Position numbers and translations under genes: made by a program
In this document: positions 45,481 through 57,400 of the stretch, one piece after another
How the letters are laid out: every line of letters begins with the position of its first letter
Numbering within the stretch: position 1 is the stretch's first letter
The notes under the pieces: model-generated
Database searches by the model: none
What the model was told of the DNA's origin: nothing
The model's input: only the letters and a program-made list of their open reading frames with translations
DNA from: Kingdonia uniflora
Lineage: Eukaryota; Streptophyta; Magnoliopsida; Ranunculales; Circaeasteraceae
Assembly (NCBI GenBank): GCA_014058105.1
Contig: JACGCM010002394.1
Location: 806,001 to 870,000, forward strand
Direction of reading: 5' to 3'
DNA: 64,000 bases

Positions 45481-46200
45481 ATGTAATGTAATCTGAAAAG
45501 TGATATGTGGAATTGTCTGGAGAACTTATTATCTATAAAGTACTATGAGTTGAAAGACATATTCGAACTTATCATTTTGTCATCTTTATGCTGTGTCTTG
45601 AACTTTTAAATTTATATGTATAGTTTTATGTGCGAACTGATTTGTTGGGTATTAAGAAATAATAATTCGAACTGCGGATGAAGTAAAATGTGGGAAGGAA
45701 TAGAAGTCTGGAAATATGTTGGTGTGAGGAACACCGAGTTGTGATGGAGTATTTTTGAATGAATCGAACTGTAGTAGATTCAGAATGCATATTAGTAAAG
45801 GTAGTGGAAACTGAGGTTGAAAAGAGAGGAGTCCAAAAATGTAATGAGGTCGTTTGGTGAGTGTAAGTAAGCAACTCACTAGGATAATTCAATGGTTTGA
45901 AGGGTATCTTTATGTTCACGAGTTGTTATTGCAGACTGAGCAAGATGTCTTGCTATAGGTAAGTGGAAGGTATCTGTCTGTAGGTACTACTGCTGGAGCT
46001 ACTGCTGTAGGAACTTGACAACTTGTTGTGAACTCCATATGCATGAATGAGATCTGAGGAGATATTTCATAAAATGGAAAGTATGATCTGTCACAATATT
46101 CTTTGGCTTCTGCTAATATTCTTGTTTCCGAAAATTTGTTCTTGCAAAATATATCCTTCCTTTAAATCTGTTGGAGGGGTGATTTAGATTTCTATAGATC
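45481..46200. other. spacer between two first-exon copies
   Basis: No supported coding region. The overlapping short frames at 45,626-45,919 (minus) are low-complexity and have no counterpart in the younger element. Confidence 0.4.
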
Positions 46201-46212
46201 TTCATGTTGTCT

Positions 46213-46219
46213 ATATAAA
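46213..46219 (+). promoter_or_regulatory. candidate TATA box before exon 1 of the outer antisense-gene copy
   Basis: CTATATAAAG stands about 75 bases before the ATG at 46292. TATA-like words also precede the related starts at 21,682 and 44,962. The spacing fits a short leader, but this is a common word in AT-rich DNA. Confidence 0.35.
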
Positions 46220-46291
46220 GTAGTGATCATTGGCTATTATGCCTTATATCTTCTACAGGGAAAATTTAATGTTGAATGTTTGTAAGTGGCC

Positions 46292-46645
46292 ATGGTGAGG
46301 ACACGTTCTCAGTGTGTTCGTCATGCAACTGAAGGTAGGTATAATATCAAAGTGGCTGAACTATGGGAGTGCTACTTTTGTCTGTTGCCCTACGATGCCG
46401 CATTACAAGAGTGGTCGTTGAAGTTGGGTGGGCTAGATGATGAAGGTAGGGGGCAAAGTATGATCGCTTTTATGGTGTGATATTTTCCGCGAACTGCTAT
46501 TGGATACAATTTTGCACGAAGAAACTGTTTGGGAGATCGCCCGGGACATGCTTGCTGAAGAAGATGAGAGAGCAGCAGGAGGGGAGATAATACCATGTGG
46601 TACAGTGAATCATCCGGGCTGCTTTAAATGTAACTATATGGGATT
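46292..46645 (+). pseudogene. exon 1 of the outer copy of the gypsy antisense gene
   Basis: Starts MVRTRSQCVRHATEGRY, then IKVAELWECYF. After one frame change near 46,470 it continues HEETVWEIARDMLAEEDERA and ends HPGCFKCNYMG at a GTAAG donor (46,646). The minus-strand exon inside the retroelement (59,636 downward) reads MVWTRS, a stop, RIRYAAEGRLAIKITEV and ends GHQGHFRCNYMG. The next exon of this copy is at 62,174, beyond the whole inserted retrotransposon. The small Cys/His cluster at the end is conserved in both copies. Product function unknown. Confidence 0.7.
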
Positions 46646-47048
46646 GTAAGATCCAACTTTGAGAGCTCAAAATAATTAAGTAATCTGTTTGCAGTATTCT
46701 GTTCTTGTTTTTAGTGAAATATAAAATGAGGTAAATTGAATCTGCGAACTGAAATAAATAAGAACAATGTGTTTGTTAACTATTTATGTGGCAAATATTG
46801 TAGATTACAACTGTCTGATTCTAACAACTGTGTAGATAATTTTGAATTTTGAATACTGAGCTATTTTAGGAATGCCATATATTATGGGACAATCTTGGTA
46901 AGTATAAAAGCAAGGTGATATAAGTTGCTTTGGGAAAGAGGTATAAAATTTTTTAATGGCAGAAAGTTGGGACAGACGTGATGACGTTAGACGTTATCAT
47001 AGAAGTCATAATGATGTTGTGAGACGAAAAGATGTGCTTGTAAAGATA

Positions 47049-47061
47049 GGGGGGGGGGGGG
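47049..47061 (+). repeat. run of 13 G
   Basis: An uninterrupted G homopolymer 46 bases before the 5' LTR, within what was the intron of the outer antisense-gene copy. It is unusual in this AT-rich window. Confidence 0.9.
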
Positions 47062-47106
47062 TGACTGACACTTGTCTGAAAGAGCCATTATTTCGTAAAC
47101 CGAGGG

Positions 47107-47721
47107 TGTAGTGGCCTACCCCTTGATCTTACCTAAATCGAGTTGTTTCCAGTTTGAACTACCTCCATGTCAGACTCACACACTCTCCACATGACTTCTC
47201 CAGTCAACATTGCCACTTACTCCATGAACTGACAAGGAACGTAGGTCAAGCTCAAACTAAAAAACCTTAACAAGTCAAAACCACCTGTCTCTTTCGAACT
47301 CAACACTTACTCAGTCAACTGCCACTAACCACATTGTTTGGAGAACGTACTCCTGTACCATGAAGAGCTGTGGGAAAGACCTATATAAAAAAAGTTCCAG
47401 AAGAGACAAATACCAGAAAATTATAGGAGAAATCACCAGGAAAACTATATTTTCTAGATTATCCAAAACTTGAAACTTCTTATTCACAAAATACAACATT
47501 TCTAAGTCTAGAGATCACTTGTAATAAGATACCAACCTCAAGCAATAAACGTCACTATTACAATAATCCTTAATCTGAGGTTATGGTTTTTAACCTATTT
47601 ATAGGTCTTCCATGCTAAACATCTGTGTCATTTCCTATTTTTCAATTAGATTTGTTTATAGGTACATTGGTGTAAGAGCTAATTCCAGGCCACTTTGAGC
47701 TTACAAAATTAGGCCATTACA
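47107..47721 (+). repeat. 5' LTR of the gypsy element
   Basis: 615 bases, TGTAGTGGCC to GGCCATTACA. A TATA-like CTATATAAAA at 47,381-47,390 has a counterpart near 61,200 in the 3' LTR. GAGGG stands immediately before it. Related LTRs in reverse orientation lie at 28,928-29,507 and 44,033-44,602. Confidence 0.9.
47381..47390 (+). promoter_or_regulatory. TATA-like box in the gypsy 5' LTR
   Basis: CTATATAAAA in mid-LTR, kept as CTATATAAAG in the 3' LTR near 61,200. It would start the sense transcript of gag-pol. The antisense gene needs another promoter, which I could not identify. Confidence 0.45.
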
Positions 47722-47722
47722 T

Positions 47723-47740
47723 TTGGTATCGTCTATGGGA
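47723..47740 (+). promoter_or_regulatory. primer-binding site of the gypsy element
   Basis: TTTGGTATCGTCTATGGG begins two bases after the LTR end. It resembles, with two or three changes, the TGGCGCCGTCTGTGGG-type site common in plant gypsy elements. I cannot assign the tRNA with confidence. Confidence 0.55.
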
Positions 47741-47797
47741 AAAAAAATCCTTTCCACGATATCATAAGGCATTCAGTCACTCTACTACAAATTTTAA

Positions 47798-50700
47798 TCA
47801 TGGTCACTTCTAAACGACCAGCAACCGAAATCCATCTCGACCTTTCAGTTGAGCTAGAATAATTTACCAGGCTACGGGCGAATCTCAACACGGTGACAGA
47901 GAAATGTAACGAGCTTGAACACTAGTTAACTCACGACTGAAAACTTTGAGGGAAGGAGCTCGACGTCGAACGACAAGCTCGTTTGACATTGCTCAAACGA
48001 TACGAAGATCAAATGACAACAATACAGACTGCTTTGTAAGCTCTGTAGAACACTCAGCAAGCTCCTACAATACAAGATCGCGATCAGGTGTCAAAAACCT
48101 CTCAGGTCTCTGTGCATGAAAGATTAGGACCTCAAGGAGCCACCAGCCAAGCTATCTTTTGAAATATTCAGAATGAACCTCAACCTTCAATCTATTTGGG
48201 GGGAGAGGTTTAGTCTAAAATCAGCCAAGGTCATCGATGTTCCGTACATTAAGAGGAAGAATAGAAACCTCAACCTCGAGTTCTAGTATGAGATCATTTG
48301 AGTGAAGGTGCCGGTACTCATAATCCATAGCCTCCTTGTCAAGCCACTCAACCGACCCATCACTATGTCACAAAAGAGCATATGGACCAGCGTATTAAGG
48401 AGCTGATTGAATCACAAGTTCTGGGCATTACCGACGACCTTACCAAGTTACAAGGAAGTCCAATTGCCAAAGAACTATTCGATATGGATATTCCGAAAGA
48501 TTTCCATACTACAAAAATTCACAAATACAAGGGTGCCGATCTGAAGGAGCACATTCAAAAATACCGTGATTCATTGGGGTTGTACTCCAATCTCAACCAC
48601 ATTCTCTGCCATCTATTCGCCACAAGTCTGCAGGAGGAACCGCTCCGATGGTTCCACTCTCTACCTGAAGACTCCATATACACGTTCGACCAGCTACAGA
48701 AACAGTTTATCAAGACGTATGCTCACAATAAAGACAAAGAAGAAAATTTATATTCTCTTATCAGTCTCAAACAGTCGCACGAAGAGAAGCTCGAGGAATT
48801 TGCAAAGAAGTTCTTGGAGCTCACACGTAATGTGAACAATCTCGATCAGAAATAGCTGTTACTGCTTTTACCAACACACTTCAACTCGACTACAAAGCCA
48901 AAGAGCACATCTTTCTCAGCAAACCTGCGACCTTGGACGATATGATCACCAAGGTCAATAGTTATGTCGACCTGGAAAGGATGATGTCTGAGAGACATAA
49001 ATCTACTAAATCTGTCCTGGCTATGAAAGGTCCATCTACCGATCAAAACACTGAACAGAAGAAGGATCAGGGTGACCAGAAGCATGCCAAGGGAAGCACC
49101 GACAACCCTCAAAAAGGTAGATCACAAGTCAAACCTGTCCTCCCAAAAATGAATGTCTAAATCTCTACAAATTTTTCCAATCCTTACAAAGGATAAGCTC
49201 TACCGTCACTCCCAACCATTGGAACCAATCGAGAGCCGACCAAACTACATGCATCATATGGTAAACCATTATTCTACTGGCAATTGCTATGCTTTACAAA
49301 GGTTTCTTGGGTATATTTTCAAGGAGTGACGAATGTTAGAATATATTGTCAACCTAGAATCATACAGGTATGGCAGCTATAAGAAGCAGCTCGAAATAAT
49401 CAATGTCGAAGATAAAGCTGAGGAGAAGCATCTCTACCATATGCACCATAGCAACATGATCGAGATCAATCAGATCACCAACTCTAACAGATTCAAGCGT
49501 TAGAGGCTGTCCAAATGCTGCGATCTCACACCTCAAGACAAAAAGGCCTAACTTCTAACTGAGTCGAGCAATCGCCGGCTCGGGATATTATTCGAAGATT
49601 GCGATACTACCCATGTCAAATTTCTACATCATGATGCATTAGTCATAATGCTCAAAATGAAGAAGTTTGTTATGCACATGATGATGATTGATATTGGCAG
49701 CGGCATTGAGATTTCTTTTCAGAACACTATCGATCAAATGGGTTTAGCTGATCAAGTTATTCAAAGTGATACCGATATCAGTAGATTCAATGGTTCTAAA
49801 GAAGAGAAAGTAGGGAATATCATCTTACCTATCACCACTGGACCAGCCAAAATCGATGTCATCTTCTATGTGATCAGCGCCAAATCTCGTTATCTCAGGA
49901 TTATGGGCCGTTGCTGGATTCATAACATGGAAACAATCGCTTCAACCTATCATCAAGCACTCCACTTTAAATACAATGATGATATCTATGAGATTAGAGG
50001 TAGTCAAAGCTTTCTCGAGCTTGCAATAATACCGTCTCTGTGATTCTAGATACCTCTGATAAGTTGCTGCATAACAATTACAAAAGCTAATCACCCCGAT
50101 GATCAGCCTTCCATGGAGGAGCCTACCAAATACATCAACATTGAAGGACCTAGCAGAGGTACTTTTATCGGTACTAAGCTGGTTCAACATGAAAATGATG
50201 CTCTCATTCAGTTCTTACGACTAAATCGAGTTGTTTTTGTGTAGTCTTTCGAAGAGATACCTGGGGTCGATCCGGCCAAAGGCATGTCGCAAATACATCA
50301 ACATTGAAGGACCTAGCAGAGGTACTTTTATCGGTACTAAGCTGGTTCAACATGAAAATGACGCTCTCATTCAGTTCTTACGACTAAATCGAGTTGTTTA
50401 TGTGTAGTCTTTCGAAGAGATGCCTGGGGTCGATCCGGCCAAAGGCATGTCGCAAATTGGCCATCAACATCAATGCTACAATAGTCAAATAGATATAACG
50501 ATGCCTATCACTGCAACTTTGAGATGAAGTTAACATGGAGATCCAGAAATTAATCAAAGTGGGATTCATTCGAGAAGCCAAATATCCTGATTGGATATCC
50601 AACATCATCACTGTCCCAAAGAAGAATGGAAGAGTCCGAGTTTGTGTAGATTTCACCGATCTGAACAAACATACTCCAAATGATAGTTTCCCTCTTCCCA

Positions 50701-53464
50701 GCATTCATCAGATCCTTGATTCCATGGTAGGTCACAAACTTCTATCTATGATGGACGCTGCTTCTGGATATAATCAGATTTTACTCTAGGATGAAGATCA
50801 AGAAAGACCACTTTCATCACTGAAATAGGATTTTACTGCTACAAAGTCATGCCTTTCAGACTCAAGAACGCAGGTGCAACATATCAACGGTTGATGACTA
50901 CTATGTTCAGAGCACATCTTGAGAAAGCCGTGGAAGTCGACATTGATGATCTCTTGTATAAAAGCATACAGTCTATCAACCATATTTATGATCTCAACAC
51001 TATTGTCATAATTCTTCGATCTTATAAGATGCGTCTCAATCCTGATAAGTGAAAATTTAGGGTACATTCAGGTCGATTTCTAGGCCACCTCATCAGCAAG
51101 AAGTGGATTGAGGTCGATCCTTATCAGATTCAGGCTCTCCTCAACATACGATCTCCCAAAACGGTGAAAGACGTTCAAAAACTTATCGACAAGATTGCCG
51201 TTATCAACTATTTCGTTTCAAAATCTTTAGACTGCTGTCGCTGGATGATCCTATTACTCAACGATTATACCAAGCGTGGAAAAGTTTAGCCAAATGTAGA
51301 GGTTCAATAGACATCAGAATGCGAAGCAGCTTTTCAAGATCTCAAAACCTGTTTGAGGAAGTCTCCCATCATGAGCACCTTAATAGATAATGAGGAACTG
51401 ATTATCTGCAGTTATAGATACTTCACTCAGTTCGGTTCTCATTCAACTTGATGGGAAAATTGAGAAACCACTCTATTATATCAGTAAAACCCTCACTCTA
51501 GCGGAAACGAGGTACTTTAAAATTGAGAAACTTCATCTCACTTTTGTTTATACTTTATAGAAACTCAAGCACTACTTCCAAGCTCATTCAGTCAAAGTCA
51601 TGACGAACTACCTACTTCAGGAGGTTCTGTCTAGGAAAGAAAAATCAAGGAGAGTGTAACAGTGGTCAGTCAGTTTGGGTAAACATAATATCAAGTTTGA
51701 ACAATGTCATTCCCAAAAGGGTCAGTCGCTGCCAATTTTCTCATGGATTTTCCAGTGGAAGATCCTGAGTAGGTGAAGTATGATGCTGACCTTGCAGAGG
51801 AAGTTATAGAAGATCCACCCCATAATGCATTTGACGAGTGAGCTGAATGGATTCCAAGGAAAGGGTGAAAACTTCTTACAGATAAATCAGTAGGACCTGC
51901 ATGGTCATGAATTGGAATCGTATTGAATACCCATTCTAATGACAGAATTGTGAAATCAATCCACTTGAATTTTGAGGCCTGAAACAATGTTACTGAGTAC
52001 AAAGCTCTCATTCGTGGACTTGACCTCACTCTTGAGCTCGGAGTCCCCGAACTCTCAGTTTACACTGATTTACTACTCATCGTCCACTATTACTTTGAGC
52101 AATACAAGAAGAATGGTAAGATGATTGAATACGCAACCCTCGTTGCAAATAGGATGTGCAAGTTCGCGCAAGCAACTCTCGATTATCTTCCTCGAGGAGA
52201 AAATAGACACGCCGATTCCTTGGTATATCTAGCCGGGGTCATAGCTATAGAAGCTCGATATTTCCAGATCAAAGTAATTTTAACCTCCAAAATTGATCAT
52301 ATTTCTATATGCACGATCAACACTGGGGGCGATAAAGGGGGAGATAATGTTTGGCAAAAGCCTTTCTTAGTTTATCTTGGTATCAACAACAAATGGGAAG
52401 GATCACTTCCAATAGATCCGAAGAAGCACCAACAGTTGATAGACAACTCAAAGTGCTATACCAATCGAAACGGTACCTTATATCGCCGTTCAGTCACGGG
52501 GACTTACCTCAAGTGCCTCTCCAAACAGAAAGTGGACGAGATGCTCCGTTATTTACATGAAGGGACTTGTGGCTCCCATGCCACAAGTCGATCAATGGAA
52601 AATAGAGCCATTACACAGGGAGTATTCTTTCCTGGCATGTACAAGAAAGCAAAAGAGTACTCACGCAAATGTGACGCATGTCAGTGACATGGAAAGATGA
52701 TATACGCCCTATGCTCGAACTCTATGCAAGCAAGGTGTTTTGGCCATTCAAAAGTTGGGCACTCGACCTTGTCGGCGATTTTCCTAATTTTCTAGGTAAC
52801 TATCACCACCTACTCGTAGCTACCGATTATCTTAAAAAATAGGTAGAACCAGTTCCACTCTATCAAACCAGAGAAGAAGAGGTCATCTCCTTTATCTGGG
52901 AATGCATAATTAATCAGTTTGGGTGCCTTTACCTAATTCGTATCGATTACGGGCCCCAATTCGTTGGGGGAAAAAGTCGTAGTTTTCCTCAACCCACATA
53001 ACATCATTCACTCACTATCCAATCCCTACAACCCTCAAGACAATGGCCAAACAGAAATTACCATCAAGGCCATCATGGATGGCCTCAAGAAAATGCTACA
53101 CTCACAGAAAAAAGGGAATTGGGTTCAAGAACTTTCTCATGTCTTATGGGCATATCATACCACTCTACGTCAGTTAACAGGCTGCACTCATTTCTTCTTT
53201 GCCTATGCCACTGAGGCCGTCATTCCCTCTGAATATCATCATCCAATCAAAGATCATGAGCTAACTGATGAGGAAACTGAGTCTGAGTTAGCTTGCAACC
53301 TTAATTGGATTGATGAAACCAGGGAATGTGTCGTCACTAACCTAGGTCGATATCACCATATGCTGGCCAATTCTTACCACAAACGAGTTAGAAGCCGTAC
53401 CTTCCAAATCAATGATCTCATCCTCAGAAAAATACCTCAACACCGTAAAGAGCCTCATGCTTAA
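47798..53464 (+). pseudogene. gypsy gag-pol relic
   Basis: Starts near 47,798 (MVTSKRPATEIHLDL). The gag capsid region is open at 48,382-48,855 (DLKEHIQKYRDSLGLYSN, EPLRWFHSLPEDSI). The protease has MMIDIGSGIEISF (49,690), where the family usually has D-x-GSSAD. RT has AKYPDWISNIITVPKKNGR, RVCVDFTDLNKHTPND, MMDAASGYNQI and, after a frame change, VDIDDLLYKS (50,530-50,970). RNase H has NNVTEYKALIRGLDL and YTDLLL (51,990-52,080). Integrase has an HHCC-type finger ending RKCDACQ (52,680), DLVGDFPNFLGNYHHLLVATDY and, later, a chromatin-distal end at 53,464. Many stops and shifts make it non-functional. Confidence 0.85.
50129..50454 (+). repeat. 163-bp tandem duplication between protease and RT
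   Basis: The stretch starting ATACATCAACATTGAAGGACC occurs at about 50,130 and again at about 50,293, with few differences. Each copy ends GGCATGTCGCAAAT. The period is not a multiple of three, so it shifts the pol frame. Confidence 0.8.
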
Positions 53465-53742
53465 AAACTTGCTGACAATTGGGAGGGTCTATTCCTTATC
53501 ACAGGTCTCTCATGCCTGGGATCATACTACCTCATGATAGAAGAGGGAGTCCACATTTCGAGTCCTTAGAACACTAGGCAACTGAAACGATACAATCGTT
53601 AGGTCCCTCACTACTCCTTTTCGTTTTCTTCACTTTTCATTCTAGAAGTGAGATTTCCATCTCCATCCAATGTACATTCTTTTTCCGAATTCAATGAAAC
53701 ATACAAGTTTTTCTCCCTTACATCTCTCTACTTCGTAGACAA
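53465..53742 (+). other. sequence after integrase, no ORF
   Basis: The first 100 bases continue as integrase C-terminal coding with stops. The remainder has no recognised content and leads into the tandem-repeat zone. Confidence 0.4.
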
Positions 53743-54400
53743 TACATAAATTAAAGCATAGATAATACTAGCTTTCAATCGGCATTATATCAGTTAAATA
53801 AAAAATGCACTTGGTGTGGCTGACTCTTCTAACTCCCCTGCGGTTAATGTAGTACTTGTTTTCAATCAAAAGACTCTACCAGACATAAGATAAGGCAATG
53901 ATAAAACTAGCTTTTATCTCTTTCAATATGTCTGCGACATCATATCAGTTATGGTTTGGCTGACTCTACTAAATCCTCTGTGGTTAGAACAAGGTAATAC
54001 TTGTTTTCAATCAAAGGACTCTTCCAGACATAAGATATGACAAAGGTAAAACTAACTTTCATCTCTTTCAATATGTCTGCGACATCATTTTAGTTAAATC
54101 ATGAATACACTTGGTTTGGTTGCTCTACTAAATCCCCTGCGGTTAGAACAAGGTAACACTTGTTTTCAATCAAAGGACTCTACCAGACATAAGATAAGGT
54201 AAATGTAAAACTAGCTTTCATCTCTTTTAATATGTCTACGACAATATACAAGTTAAATTCAGGTTATGCCTAGTTTGACTAACTCTACTCAACTCTATGA
54301 TTAAAAAAAGGTGATACTAGTTTTCAATCGATGAGCTCAACCAGACATAAGATAAGGCAAAAGTAAAACTAGTTTTTATCTCTTAACATTTCTGTGAAGC
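53743..54400 (+). repeat. tandem repeats downstream of gypsy pol
   Basis: Four to five units of roughly 135-160 bases carry CTTGTTTTCAATCAAAGGAC, CCAGACATAAGATAAGG, AAACTAGCTTTTATCTCTTT and ATATGTCTGCGACATCAT. The last unit is the most diverged. Tandem arrays in this position are known in Tat/Ogre-type elements and can seed genomic satellites. Confidence 0.8.
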
Positions 54401-54447
54401 ATATTGTTTCTTTTTAGGTTTACATAAAGTCACTACAATGGATTCTG

Positions 54448-57400
54448 TTATACTGTTAGGATGTCAGCTATGCTTACCTCTACAACAGGAGGTCGACTGG
54501 CCATAAACTCTTGAACTCGAGCAGTCACAAAAATCCTGCCCTCCTCTATCAACTTAACAGGCCGAGGGCCTAGATTCATCCCCATGGAACTCGTATAATC
54601 TCCTAGATCTACATTAACCTTATAGATACATCCCCTTCCTAACATACAGTTAAACAAGGTATCTCTCTCTGACTCAAGTCTTTTTACTTCTTCTACAAAG
54701 TAAGCAATCACCACCCTCAGCAATTCTAAATACGAGGCTTGGGTTACAACTGAGTGAGGGAAAATCGTCCTTGACCTCTGAAAGTGATCTTCTAACCTCT
54801 TGTACCATGCATTTTGACTCTCTATTTCTGTGTCTATTCGGTCTATAAAAACAATGTTCTCTATAAATTTTTTAACAACTTTATCTGACTCAGCTCGATT
54901 AGTCGCTTCCAAATTAATAACTTGAGCACAAAGTATCTCGATCTCCTTGTTCAGTTCTTCCACATCTGGAATTTTCTTTAACAATTCCTCTTTATCCTTT
55001 ATCACAATCTCCTTCCCCCTGATAACACGCTCTAACCCTTTTTCTTTGATAAGAGCAGCATCCAGCTTTATTTGACAATCCCGTAGTTGCTCAATTCCTT
55101 TGCGCACATGTCCTTAAATTCGAGCAACATCCCCCTCCAGATCCCTTATTTGAGCTGATAAGCTAACAACATCCCCCGGACCAAGAGAAAATCTGGCATC
55201 ATTTTTATTCTTCTTTGAGCGCTCATCAGCCTAGACGCTTTTGACACGCAAATTGGCCTGCGACAGATCAGTTTTCAATTGAGCCACTCTCTAATTCAAC
55301 TCATTACACTTGCGTTGTACCATCCTAAACTCCATATCCTTTGCAGAGAAAGTTGTAGTCAATTGTTCAGCTACAACTTCAGATGCAGATAGATCATCTT
55401 GAGCTCCCTTTAGCTCGTTATCTTTATCAACTAATTTCTTCTTCAATCGACCCAGCTCGCTCTTGCTATTCGCCAGATTAGACCGAATTTTCTCTTGCTC
55501 ATACGTTTTCCTGGCCAAATCGTCTCTCAAACCGGCCATCGACCGATTTAAACCTTTCTCCGATCTTTCTAGAGCATGTATATGGTAACGGGCTATGTCG
55601 GTCTCCCTGCTCTTTACTACCAATGCATCATTCTAGCTTTTGAGTTTCGCTGCATGTTCGTTTAACTCTTCGAGCTCTGTTTGCCTTTTCTCAATTTTGG
55701 CATCCTTTTCCTTGATCTGCCGAGTTAGGTTGACAGCAGTCTGTGTTGCCTCAACAAACTTGAAGTGCACCTTCACATGTTGATCTTCTCTATCTTTATT
55801 CGCCTTCTCATCCTATCATACTCCTCTGCAAACTCTTGGTTACATTGGCGAGCTTCATCTTCGCGCAAGCAAGTTGACTCTAATTTGACCTGCACATAAT
55901 AGTTACATTATATCAAGTTGAATTTAGAATACTCAATCACTGCATAAGACTTATTTCTAATAAGATATCTATTTTTTAACATCTCCTGTGTAAAGTACTT
56001 CTGAACTTAAGGTGGAAGTACAATCTCGGATGGATGCTCCATAACATATACTTCAAAGTCTAAGGTACACATTCTCTATATTTTTAGTTTGCCAGCAAAC
56101 ATCTTATATGCGCACCATTCCAGTGCCATTTATACCTGAATCGGTAGCAGTTTTTCAGTCCATCTCTACACTCTATTTACTACTTCGTAGCTCTATATTA
56201 ATGAAGCATATACGTCAAATATTTCTTGCTCTATTCTAACCTGCAGCTCCGCTTGTGAAGACAACAAGGACGCTGTGGTCTCTCTCTCCATAGCAAGCTC
56301 AACCTTTAAATCTTTTATTCTGAGGCATATGTCCTTAAGTTCCTACAACAAGGTTTACGAAAACAACTTAGCCTACAGAATACAATCCAAAATATGTCTA
56401 ATTAGTTTACACGCATTCCCAAATATTCATATAATCATAGTTTTATCACTCTATCCTACCTTCTTATTTTCCAACTCTGGGCATTTATTATAATCCCCTT
56501 GGCTGCCTCTTACCGTTTGGGGAGATACACCATCCAACCCTTCCACAACACTAACGACAACATCTTCAGCCTCTTCATCCTCATCCTCCTCCACATAGGT
56601 GTCGGCCCTAATGGCGTCCACCTCATCTTCAGAATACCCTTTGGACATTAGGTGACGTCCAAGCCTGTCACGCTCAGCTACCACCTCTTCCAAGTTCACT
56701 TTTGCCTCTGCCTGAAGCTTATTGATCTCCACTATTTGGGAAGCCTTCAAGGCCTCCATTCGCTTCCCTTCCTTGCTCAAATTAGATTTTAATCGAGCTA
56801 CGTTTCTTTTAAGCTCGACCTTCTTCCTCTTCAACTCAGTCCTCTCCTCTTCAACCCCGAGGCATATTTCCTTCATCAGCCGAGCGCCCTGCAAAAAAAA
56901 ATTTAAACGGAATCGACCTTATTAATTAGCTCAAATTATTATACCAAAATCCATTACAATACGTATTCAAGCTTATAAACATACCATTCTGCCCATTTCT
57001 TCCTCCCCGTGGAGAGCTGCCAACCTGGCTTTTCCTCTACCTTTTTCCAATTATCTTCCACCACAGGTCAATTTTCTACGACCTTCACCCCCAACATTTC
57101 ATGTTCAACCCTTCTCCTTTTTTCGTGGCCTCGCCACTTCCCGTGGTCCAAGTAGTGGATGGACGCTTCAGAATTTACCTTTTGGGGAACATTCAGACTA
57201 ATTTGCTTGACGTAACGGACTCAGGTAATCCTGCACATTCAACTCCAGGAGCCTTAGGTAAGTTCACTAACCTTTTCCTATCAGTCCCCTTCTTCTTGCT
57301 GCCGTCAGCACTCGTCATTAGCCTTATCGACTGAGATTTTATAACTTTATCAACTCAACTGTTAACATGCTTTTTCCTACTAATGCCTAGATCTTCTAGT

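Noticed and set aside
45626..45919. Two overlapping minus-strand ORFs rich in Ser, Thr, His and Phe
   Set aside because: Low-complexity translation of AT-rich spacer. Nothing similar lies in the corresponding place of the younger gypsy element.
56275..56925. Plus-strand ORFs overlapping the gypsy antisense gene
   Set aside because: They are the reverse of coiled-coil exons E4 and E5, whose frames are longer, bounded by splice sites and homologous to the outer copy's style.
57101..57334. Plus-strand ORF in the gypsy antisense region
   Set aside because: It has no domain and overlaps the likely exon 3 and intron of the antisense gene; it is probably chance.
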